A stretch of 64,000 bases of DNA from Roseithermus sacchariphilus (GTDB lineage Bacteria > Bacteroidota > Rhodothermia > Rhodothermales > MEBIC09517): positions 3,392,664 to 3,456,663 of the forward strand of contig CP030158.1 of assembly GCA_003285105.1 (NCBI GenBank), read 5' to 3'. The position numbers were made by a program, and so were the translations under genes. This document shows positions 21,183-28,261 of the stretch, piece after piece (positions within the stretch are counted from its first letter, which is position 1; every line of letters begins with the position of its first letter). Under the pieces are notes generated by a model. It was not told where the DNA came from, did not search any database, and saw only the letters and a program-made list of their open reading frames with translations.

Positions 21183-23333
21183 TCAGAAACGAACACGGGC
21201 CTGCACCCGCACCTCGCGGAGGCGGTTGCCGGGCACCTCGTCCAGGCCGGAGCCGACCGTCGAGGCGTGTTCGTAGCGGGTGCCGGCGTATTTGATCTGG
21301 AACAGGAAGCCGGGGCGGGGTTCGAGGTGGAGCAGCAGGTAGCCTCGTTCGCCCTGCCCGTCGAAGGCCGGGACGGAGAAGGTGTAGAGCAGGTCGCGTT
21401 CGTAGGCGTAGATGCGGGCCTCGAAGGCGTCTACGTCGAACACGGCCAGGCGGGCATCCACGCGGAGCCAGGGGCGAGCCTGCCAGCGGAGGTCCTGGAA
21501 GAGCAGCAGCCCGTGGGCGGTGCGTGTGCCGGGGGCGGCGAAGCGGGCGCCCTCGACGCGGGCTCGCAGCTCCAGCGCCCGGCTGAACCGGTACTGCCCC
21601 TCCACCCGGAGCGACTGCCGCGTCTCGGGGCGCACGCCCGCGAGCCAGCGCCCGGCGGCGTCCCGGTAGCGGTAGCCCTCCTCGCGCGTCTCCGTCCGGC
21701 CCTGCACGGTGAGCGACAGCCAGGGGCGCGGGTCGTACTCGATCAGCCCCAGCGCGTCGTGGCCCGAGGTGGGCCGGGGCGTGCCGAACCGGAGCCAGGG
21801 GAAGCGGTACTGATCCACGTAGGCGCCGACGCGCCAGCGGCGACTCAGGCGGACGGCGAGGCCGGTGTAGAACCCCGATTCGTTGCGGGTGACGCCGTTC
21901 CGCTCGCCGAAGGCGGCTCCGTAGAAGCTGTTGAAGTCCTCCGGGTAGACGCGCGCCAGCACCAGCGCCTCGGCCCGGCCGCGCAGGTAGAGCTCCAGCC
22001 CACCGAGGGCGGCCCACACGGCCTCCGGCCCGCGGGCCACTTCGCCGAAGAGCACGAAATCCCGCTGCGTCGTCTGGCCGTAGAGGCTGACCAGCGACGC
22101 CCTGCGGCCGCGGAAGTCGTAGCGCCGGTAGGCCTCCGCGTCCGGCGCCAGAGGGTACTCGAAGCGCGTGTGGTACCCCACCAGGCCCACGTCCGTGTTG
22201 CGGAGTGACACCGAGAGTGCGCCGCCGTAGAGCGAGGCGCCGAGGGCCTGCCGGCGGCTGCGTTCCAGCGGCGTCCGGTGCAGTCCATCCGCGGGCAACG
22301 ACCGGACGCGCGGGGCGGACGTCGTCGAATCGGGTGGATGCAGGGAGGCGTCCAGCCTCCGCCGGGAGACGAAGCCCGAGAGGGCGAGGGCGGGCGTCAG
22401 CGCCACGGTGGCGGCCCCGCCGCGGAAGAACCGTGCCTCATCCGTCGATCCGTACGGGCGGAGGCCCTCGCCGCGGCGGACGAGCGGGCGGACGGGCTCG
22501 CGGCCCTTGCCGAAGGCATAGCCGCTCCACAGGATCAGGCCCTGCCCGAACTCCGCCCCGAAGTCGCCCAGGATCAGGCGGCGCAGGCGGCCGACGTCGC
22601 GCAGCGCCGCGTGCAGGGTCACGTGGTCGAAGCCGTAGGCGCCGCGGGCCGGGTCCCAGGCCAGGGCCTCGCCGGGGTCCTTCTCCAGCGTCAGGTTGAG
22701 CGACACCTGCCGGCCGTAGCGGGCCCGGAGCCGGGTGTAGAGCCGCTCCGGCGAGCCGAGGTAGCGCGTGGCGGACGTATCGGCGTCGTAGCCGCGCCCG
22801 AGGTCCAGGCGGCGCGTGACGCGCTGGATGGCGTCGAAGCGCAGCCCGCGGAGCACCGTGCGGACGGAGGGCACGGGGGCGAAGCGAGGCGGGCGGGGAG
22901 CCGCGACGGCCGGGCTTGGCCCGATGGTCAGGTAGGGCCGGCTGCGCAGGTAGACGTCTTCGGTCAGCCCCTCGATGCGCAGCAACGTGGGGATCGACGG
23001 GAAGGCGCCGGCCGAGTCGCGGAAGGCGACGATGCGGCGGGCCAGCACCGGCCCCAGCCAGGGAATCTGCGCCAGCTCCTCGGCCGAGGCCGTGTTGATG
23101 TCCAGCGGCTGCTCCGCCAGCGCCGTCAGCCGCTCGACCAGGTCGACGGCCCCGCCGGCATCGTCGCCGGCCTCCTCCAGGAGCCACTCCAGGTCCGGGG
23201 CGGCGGTCGTGTCCGGAGGCGTCTGTGCCGCGGCCGGCCGGGCGATGCCGCCCGCGGCCAGGAGCCAGGCCGCCGGGAGGAGCGTCGCCAGGAGCCGCCT
23301 GCGGCTCCGGCCCGGTCTGCGCCCTCGTCCCAT
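21183..23333 (-). CDS. helix-hairpin-helix outer-membrane protein
   Basis: Exported protein of 716 aa. The signal peptide ends near RPAAAQ (residue 37). A short helix-hairpin-helix domain follows at about 77-125 (DINTASAEELAQIP, LARRIVAFRD), a ComEA-like element. The long remainder is a chain of beta strands with many Arg/Tyr/Gly residues, closing with QARVRF, typical of an outer-membrane barrel. Such HhH-plus-barrel proteins occur in Bacteroidota; their role is unknown to me. The start is 2 nt beyond the stop of the PorV-like gene, so the two are coupled. An ATG 15 bp upstream (23348) would overlap that stop. Whether the HhH binds DNA outside the cell is open. Confidence 0.8.
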   Translation of the reverse strand: MGRGRRPGRSRRRLLATLLPAAWLLAAGGIARPAAAQTPPDTTAAPDLEWLLEEAGDDAGGAVDLVERLTALAEQPLDINTASAEELAQIPWLGPVLARRIVAFRDSAGAFPSIPTLLRIEGLTEDVYLRSRPYLTIGPSPAVAAPRPPRFAPVPSVRTVLRGLRFDAIQRVTRRLDLGRGYDADTSATRYLGSPERLYTRLRARYGRQVSLNLTLEKDPGEALAWDPARGAYGFDHVTLHAALRDVGRLRRLILGDFGAEFGQGLILWSGYAFGKGREPVRPLVRRGEGLRPYGSTDEARFFRGGAATVALTPALALSGFVSRRRLDASLHPPDSTTSAPRVRSLPADGLHRTPLERSRRQALGASLYGGALSVSLRNTDVGLVGYHTRFEYPLAPDAEAYRRYDFRGRRASLVSLYGQTTQRDFVLFGEVARGPEAVWAALGGLELYLRGRAEALVLARVYPEDFNSFYGAAFGERNGVTRNESGFYTGLAVRLSRRWRVGAYVDQYRFPWLRFGTPRPTSGHDALGLIEYDPRPWLSLTVQGRTETREEGYRYRDAAGRWLAGVRPETRQSLRVEGQYRFSRALELRARVEGARFAAPGTRTAHGLLLFQDLRWQARPWLRVDARLAVFDVDAFEARIYAYERDLLYTFSVPAFDGQGERGYLLLHLEPRPGFLFQIKYAGTRYEHASTVGSGLDEVPGNRLREVRVQARVRF

Positions 23334-23335
23334 CG

Positions 23336-24157
23336 TCACCACCGCCATCCGACGTCCACCCCGGGCGACCAGCCCAGCGCGTAGTGTCGCTCGGCGGCGA
23401 CGGCGGCCTCCAGCGGGCCGAGGCGGAGGCCGACCCCGGTGGCGAAGCGCACGGGGGCCGAGGCCACGCCCACGCGCAGCGCCAGCGCCTGCACGGGCGT
23501 CACCTCCAGGCCGCCGCGCCACGAGGCGGGAAAGCGTACGTCCTTGAGCACGTCCGCCATCACCGTGAGGCCCGGGGCCGGGGCGTAGCTCAGCCCCAGG
23601 GCGAAGGTGCGGGGCAGCTCGGCGTCCGCGGCGTAGCGGGGCCGGTTGAGGTGGGTGGCGTGGAAGCCCGCATGCAACGTGGGCAGGAGCGCCACCAGCC
23701 ATCCCACCGACACGCCGGGAGCCCCGCGCGCGCCGTACCGCGCCACCGTCACGCGGGCGTAGTCGAGCGTCAGCCCCACGTAGAACCGGCGGGACGTGTC
23801 CAGGCGGAAGCCCCGCGCGAGGCCCAGCCGGTAGACGCCTTCGCGGAACTCGTCGAAGCCGAAGGTGCGGGCCAGCGCGGCCACGGTGGCCAGGCGCGTG
23901 GGGACGACCCCCAGCGCCGCACCCAGGCGCAGCTCCGACAGCCCGTAGGCCTGGGCCGCGAAGAGCGACACCGCCGGGCCGGTGAGCGTGCCCCAGGCCG
24001 CCGGGTTGGACTGCCCCCAGACCTCCCCCGGCAATGCCGTCGTGGCCCCGCCCACGGCAGCCGCCCGCGCCCCGCCCGTCATCGGCTGGGCCACGGCCTC
24101 CGTGCCCACCGCCCCGGCGAGCACCAGGAGTAGGAGCGGAACGAGCCGTTGAGACAT
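23336..24157 (-). CDS. PorV/PorQ-like outer-membrane barrel protein
   Basis: Barrel protein of 273 aa. The signal peptide ends at AVAQ. The mature N-terminus has the motif GGARAAAVGGATTALPGEVW followed by SNPAAWG, the recognisable opening of the PorV/PorQ (UPF0164-like) family of FadL-fold barrels that take part in type IX secretion in Bacteroidota. The rest is alternating amphipathic strands ending in an aromatic residue. It is divergent from the PorD-like gene and coupled to the HhH-barrel gene downstream. Family membership is likely; whether it is the functional PorV or PorQ cannot be told here. Confidence 0.75.
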   Translation of the reverse strand: MSQRLVPLLLLVLAGAVGTEAVAQPMTGGARAAAVGGATTALPGEVWGQSNPAAWGTLTGPAVSLFAAQAYGLSELRLGAALGVVPTRLATVAALARTFGFDEFREGVYRLGLARGFRLDTSRRFYVGLTLDYARVTVARYGARGAPGVSVGWLVALLPTLHAGFHATHLNRPRYAADAELPRTFALGLSYAPAPGLTVMADVLKDVRFPASWRGGLEVTPVQALALRVGVASAPVRFATGVGLRLGPLEAAVAAERHYALGWSPGVDVGWRW

Positions 24158-24194
24158 AGGCAAGACCTGCGTGGGATCGAACCCCGGAGCCCCC

Positions 24195-24207
24195 GGGTGC
24201 AGCACCC
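24195..24207. promoter_or_regulatory. inverted repeat in divergent promoter region
   Basis: GGGTGC-A-GCACCC is a perfect 13-nt inverted repeat between the divergently read PorV-like and PorD-like genes, 38 bp and 140 bp from their starts. It could be an operator shared by both. No regulator is known. Confidence 0.3.
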
Positions 24208-24346
24208 AATCTACGTCCTCGGAACCACAATGGCATCCCGGGGTCAGGGCGCGGTCGGGGCGGCTGCCGACGGCTCCGTCGGGAAACCGCCTCGGGTTCG
24301 CCGGGTACCACGCTCCCACCGGTTGCGGCTTATCTCCCCTCTGGAC

Positions 24347-25270
24347 ATGATGCGTGAATGCGTGTGCTCGCCGCGGCAGCGGGTCCTCCTCGTGCTGGGG
24401 CTGTTGCTGGCGGCTCTGCCGTTCGGTCGGTCGGCGGCCGCTCAGGAGTTGAACTGCTCCGTCTCGGTCAACTACACCCAGCTCTCCGGGTCGGATTACG
24501 GCTACCTCCAGGAGCTCGAGCAATTCATCCATGAGTACCTGAACGAGTACGCCTGGACGGAGGACACCTTTCGAGAGTACGAGCGCATCGACTGTAGCGT
24601 CCAGCTGTTTTTTCTGGAAGCGGTGACCCTGACCAGCTTCCGCGCGCGCCTGGTGGTGGCCTCCCGCCGTCCGATCTACGGCACCGCCCAGTCTACCACC
24701 GTCGTTCAGCTGAGCGATACCGACCTGCAGTTCACCTACGCACGCGGGACTCCGCTCATCCACGACATCGAGCGCTACGACCCGCTGACGTCCGTCCTCG
24801 ACTTCTACGCCTACGTCCTGCTGGGGATGGACTACGACACGTTCAGCGAGATGGGTGGGACGCCGCACTTCGAGCGCGCCCGGCGGATCGCCGACATCGC
24901 CCAGGCGCAGAACGCCCCCGGCTGGACGCAACTCGGGGGGGACCGGGGACGGTCTAACCTGATCTCGCAACTGCTCGACCCCCGCTTCCGGCCGGTGCGC
25001 GAGGCCGCCTTCGCCTATCATTTCTACGGCCTCGATCACTTCGTCGCCGATCCGGACGCGGCGAGGGAGCGGGTGCTGGAGATCCTGAACCGGCTCGAGG
25101 CGCTCCAGCAGGAGCTCGGCCGGCAGTACCTGCTCGATCTCTTCTTCTCCGCCAAGTCGGGCGAGCTGGCGGCGCTCTTCCTCAACTCCAACCTGAGCAG
25201 CCAGGCCTACGACCTCCTCAGCGTGCTGGACCCCTCCAACCTGAACCAGTACAGCCCGCTCGTGAATTAG
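24347..25270 (+). CDS. DUF4835 family protein, PorD-like T9SS component
   Basis: Exported protein of 307 aa. A hydrophobic helix (about 13-26) ends in SAAAQ, and the mature part opens with ELNCSVSVNYTQLSG, the characteristic start of DUF4835, the family to which PorD of the type IX secretion system belongs. It continues with LEQFIHEYLNEYAWT and other conserved acidic/aromatic blocks, and has the usual length. Two adjacent ATGs (24347, 24350) are possible. It is divergent from the PorV-like gene, and a T9SS-exported xylanase follows downstream. Together these suggest a T9SS-linked locus. Its precise role in secretion is not established by sequence. Confidence 0.75.
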   Translation: MMRECVCSPRQRVLLVLGLLLAALPFGRSAAAQELNCSVSVNYTQLSGSDYGYLQELEQFIHEYLNEYAWTEDTFREYERIDCSVQLFFLEAVTLTSFRARLVVASRRPIYGTAQSTTVVQLSDTDLQFTYARGTPLIHDIERYDPLTSVLDFYAYVLLGMDYDTFSEMGGTPHFERARRIADIAQAQNAPGWTQLGGDRGRSNLISQLLDPRFRPVREAAFAYHFYGLDHFVADPDAARERVLEILNRLEALQQELGRQYLLDLFFSAKSGELAALFLNSNLSSQAYDLLSVLDPSNLNQYSPLVN

Positions 25271-25534
25271 CGGCAAGACGAAGCGGCCCGGTGGCTCGCG
25301 CGTGGTTCGCACGTTGACGGCGGCCGGACACCGGCTTCCCGGGTGGTGGCATCTCCTTCCGGCCGGCACGTTACACCCGCCGCCCGACCGCGCTTCCAGC
25401 CGGTCCGGGGCCGACCGCTGAGTGCGACCCCATCCGCACCACGTCCCCATCGCGGGTGGTTCCGTCTCCCCTCGCAGCGTCCGCGGCGGCTCCGAGAAGG
25501 CCCGCGGCGACCCCGGAAAAAATGTAAAAAACCC
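25271..25534. other. intergenic region, no gene seen
   Basis: High-GC stretch with no convincing coding frame and no strong hairpin. It turns abruptly AT-rich at about 25515, where the xylanase promoter region begins. Confidence 0.5.
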
Positions 25535-25563
25535 TTTGCATTTGAATCGTAAAGTGATAATAT
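25535..25563 (+). promoter_or_regulatory. candidate promoter of the xylanase gene
   Basis: TTTGCA (25535-25540) and TAATAT (25558-25563) are spaced by 17 bp in an AT-rich island. The match to sigma-70 consensus is partial. The -10-like element lies inside the first palindrome, which fits repression. Inferred only. Confidence 0.4.
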
Positions 25564-25588
25564 CACTTCAGTAATGTTATATTATCAC
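25552..25588. promoter_or_regulatory. two operator-like palindromes upstream of GH10 xylanase
   Basis: AAGTGATAATATCACTT (25552-25568) is a perfect 17-nt palindrome. A second copy, GTTATATTATCAC (25576-25588), differs from the core GTGATA-n-TATCAC at one arm position apart from the centre. The centres are 22 bp apart, about two helical turns, so a dimeric regulator could bind both on one face. It overlaps the candidate -10 element. A LacI-, GntR- or XylR-type repressor is possible; none is encoded in the window. Confidence 0.6.
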
Positions 25589-25697
25589 AAGATGAGCAGG
25601 GCGACCGGGATTGCCGGGCCTGCAAGGGGAGGCGGGGCGGCCCCTACTCTGCCACACCATCCACACCACACCATCCACAACAGGGAGACGTCAACCC

Positions 25698-28139
25698 ATG
25701 TCAACGGATACGATGCGGGGGCGCCGGCCGGGCGCCCGGAAAAGCGCTTTCTGGAGCAGCCTCCTGCTGCTCGTTCTGTTCATCGGCGTCGAAGCTCGTG
25801 CGCAGAGCAACACCAACGGGAGCTTCGAGGAAACCCCCGTCGGCGTCGTCACCGATCTCGGAGGCGGCATCGCGGGGTGGACGCTGAACGTCGGCACGGA
25901 CGTCGATCCCGCGCCGGTGTTCGAGATCGTCGAGGGGGACGTCCCTGATGGCAGCAAGGCACTCGCCATCACGATCAACGCGGTGGGAGCCAATGCCTGG
26001 CACATCGAAGCCACGGCGTTCCCCGTGGTGGTGGAGCCCGGGGTGACCTACACGTACTCGGTGTGGGCGCGGGCGGCGCAGGACGGTGCCGTGGCCAGCT
26101 TCACCGTGGGCAACCAGTCTTTCCAGGAGTACGGACGCCTGCATGAGCAGTCCATTTCCACCACCTGGCAGGAGTACACGTTCGAGTTCACGGTCACCGA
26201 CGAGGAGACGGAGATCCGCGCGCCCATGCATTTCAGCCTGGCGGCCAACGTGGGCAACACCATTTACATCGACCATCTCCGCATCGTGAACCCCCTGGCG
26301 GGAGCGCCGCCCGTCGTCGTAGAGGCTGAAAGCGGGACGCTCGGGTCGGAGTTTGCCACGGAGACGGAGGGGGACGTGACCTACATCACGATCACCACCG
26401 ACTACAACGAAACCACGGGCGACGGCGACCATCCCGGTGAAAACCGGACGGCCTCGTACGAGGTGACGTTTACCGAGCCGGGCTGGTACGACCTCTACGC
26501 GCGCGTCTACGTGGGCAGCGGGTCGTTCAATGACGACAGCTTCTTCTATGCCGACTCCTTCGGCGTGAAGGATCCGGAGTTGCCCGACGACTGGATCGTT
26601 GCCAACCAGCTGGCCTCGGCGGGATACACCGAGCCGGACGAGTACGTGATCGGGCTCGGCGCGGCGGGGGCCGAGGTCTGGAAGTGGGTGAACCTCTCGG
26701 AGAACAGCTTCAATGACGTGCCCTCGGATTCCTTCTACGTCTCCCCGGAAGCCCTTACGTTGACCTTCCAGATCGGCGCGCGGGAGAACGGGTTGCGCAT
26801 CGACAAGCTGGCCTTCGGGCGATCGGATCTGTACTTCACCGTCGCCAACCTCGACAACGGCGAGCCGGGATCGCCGGTGATGGAGGGGCCGGCGGTGGAG
26901 CTGCCGGAGCAGCCGCTGGCCGCGGGTCTGGACAAGTTCCTCGGCAACATCTACAGCACCTCTCAGGTCGAGAACTTCGAGTACTACTGGAACTACGTCA
27001 TCCCCGAGAACGCCGGAAAGTGGGGCAGCGTGGAGGCGACACGGGACGAGATGAACTGGGCGGGTCTGGATGCCGCCTATGCACTGGCACAGGAGCACGG
27101 GATGGGCTTCAACTTTCACGTGCTGGTCTGGGGCAGCCAGCAGCCCGCGTGGATCTCGGAGCTGACGCCGGCCGAGCAGCTCGAAGAGATCCGGGAGTGG
27201 TTCGAGGCCGTGGCGGAGCGCTATCCCAGCATGGACGTGGTGCAGGTGGTGAATGAGCCGCTGCCGGGGCACAACCCGCCCGACGGCGGCAACGGGCGCG
27301 CCAACTACATCGAGGCGCTGGGAGGAGCCGGCGAGACGGGCTGGGACTGGGTGATCACGGCCTTCGAACTGGCGCGGGAGATCTTCCCGGAAGGGACGCG
27401 GCTCATGCTCAACGACTACGGCATCCTGAGCAGCACCGGCAGCGCGCAGAGCTATCTGGAGATCATCGAACTGCTCCAGGCGCGTGACCTCATCGACGTG
27501 ATCGGGGTGCAGGGGCATGCCTTCTCGACGCGCCCCGGTGCGCCCATCGAGGACGTGCTGGATCTGCTCGCCGCCACGGGGTTGCCCATCCAGGTGACGG
27601 AGCTGGACATCGACGGCAACCCGAACCGCGATCCCTTCGTCACGCCGGCGCAGTCGGATCAGAATCAGTTGAACGACATCCAGCGAATCTTCCCGGTGAT
27701 CTGGGAGCACCCGGCCGTGGAGGGCATCACCTTCTGGGGATGGCGGCCCGGGCTGTGGCGCAACGAGGAGGAGGCCTATCTGGTGCACGCCAACGGGGAA
27801 GAGCGCCCGGCCATGGTCTGGTTGCGGGAATACATGACCTCGTATCGCACCCCGGTGGAGTCCCGGGAGGAACTGCCCTCGGACCTCACGGTGGAGGCCT
27901 GGCCGAATCCGTCCACCGGTGCGACGCAGTTCCGCTACACCCTGACGGAACCGGCGCCGGTGACGCTGCGCGTCTATGACCTCATGGGGCGGGAGGTGGC
28001 CACGGTGGTGTCGGAGTGGCAGGCAGCCGGGACGCACGAGGTGCGGTTCGATCCGGACGGCCTGGGCAGCGGCCTCTATGTGTATCGGCTCGATGCCGGC
28101 CACCACCGGCAGAGCGGCCGATGGGTACTGGTCCGCTAG
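25698..28139 (+). CDS. secreted GH10 endo-1,4-beta-xylanase with CBM4_9 and T9SS sorting domain
   Basis: Cleaves beta-1,4-xylan outside the cell. The ATG at 25698, after a GGGAGA element, gives 813 aa with a signal peptide ending at ARAQ. Domains: CBM4_9-like module about 25-200; a second beta-rich CBM6/35-like module about 205-375 (opens [14 protein letters not shown], ends [10 protein letters not shown]); GH10 catalytic barrel about 400-710; T9SS type A C-terminal domain about 728-813 (EAWPNPSTG ... VLVR). Catalytic acid/base E520 lies in VVNEPL and nucleophile E635 in [18 protein letters not shown] and the EGITFWGW motif are also GH10-typical. Length and layout match what I recall of XynRA2 from Roseithermus sacchariphilus RA. 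An AT-rich promoter region with two palindromes precedes it. Confidence 0.95.
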   Translation: MSTDTMRGRRPGARKSAFWSSLLLLVLFIGVEARAQSNTNGSFEETPVGVVTDLGGGIAGWTLNVGTDVDPAPVFEIVEGDVPDGSKALAITINAVGANAWHIEATAFPVVVEPGVTYTYSVWARAAQDGAVASFTVGNQSFQEYGRLHEQSISTTWQEYTFEFTVTDEETEIRAPMHFSLAANVGNTIYIDHLRIVNPLAGAPPVVVEAESGTLGSEFATETEGDVTYITITTDYNETTGDGDHPGENRTASYEVTFTEPGWYDLYARVYVGSGSFNDDSFFYADSFGVKDPELPDDWIVANQLASAGYTEPDEYVIGLGAAGAEVWKWVNLSENSFNDVPSDSFYVSPEALTLTFQIGARENGLRIDKLAFGRSDLYFTVANLDNGEPGSPVMEGPAVELPEQPLAAGLDKFLGNIYSTSQVENFEYYWNYVIPENAGKWGSVEATRDEMNWAGLDAAYALAQEHGMGFNFHVLVWGSQQPAWISELTPAEQLEEIREWFEAVAERYPSMDVVQVVNEPLPGHNPPDGGNGRANYIEALGGAGETGWDWVITAFELAREIFPEGTRLMLNDYGILSSTGSAQSYLEIIELLQARDLIDVIGVQGHAFSTRPGAPIEDVLDLLAATGLPIQVTELDIDGNPNRDPFVTPAQSDQNQLNDIQRIFPVIWEHPAVEGITFWGWRPGLWRNEEEAYLVHANGEERPAMVWLREYMTSYRTPVESREELPSDLTVEAWPNPSTGATQFRYTLTEPAPVTLRVYDLMGREVATVVSEWQAAGTHEVRFDPDGLGSGLYVYRLDAGHHRQSGRWVLVR

Positions 28140-28149
28140 GTTGTCCTAC

Positions 28150-28185
28150 GGCTCCCGCACCTGCGGCTGCACGGGTGCGGGAGCC
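28150..28185 (+). terminator. strong hairpin between xylanase and TonB receptor genes
   Basis: GGCTCCCGCACC pairs perfectly with GGTGCGGGAGCC (12 bp, 12-nt loop) 11 nt after the xylanase stop. Only a weak T-rich tail follows (CCTCGTTCAT). It may end most transcripts or set a lower level for downstream genes. Confidence 0.6.
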
Positions 28186-28261
28186 CCTCGTTCATCGGGC
28201 GCCTCCGTGCCTGGGAAAGAAGGTGTGAGGGGTGCCGCTCAACCTGTAGTGATCAAGGTTC

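Noticed and set aside
24165-24235. A tRNA-like stretch on the minus strand with GGTTCGATCC and a GGGTGC/GCACCC hairpin.
   Set aside because: The T-stem has a mismatch, no acceptor stem partner exists, the position before the anticodon is not U, and no D arm is seen.
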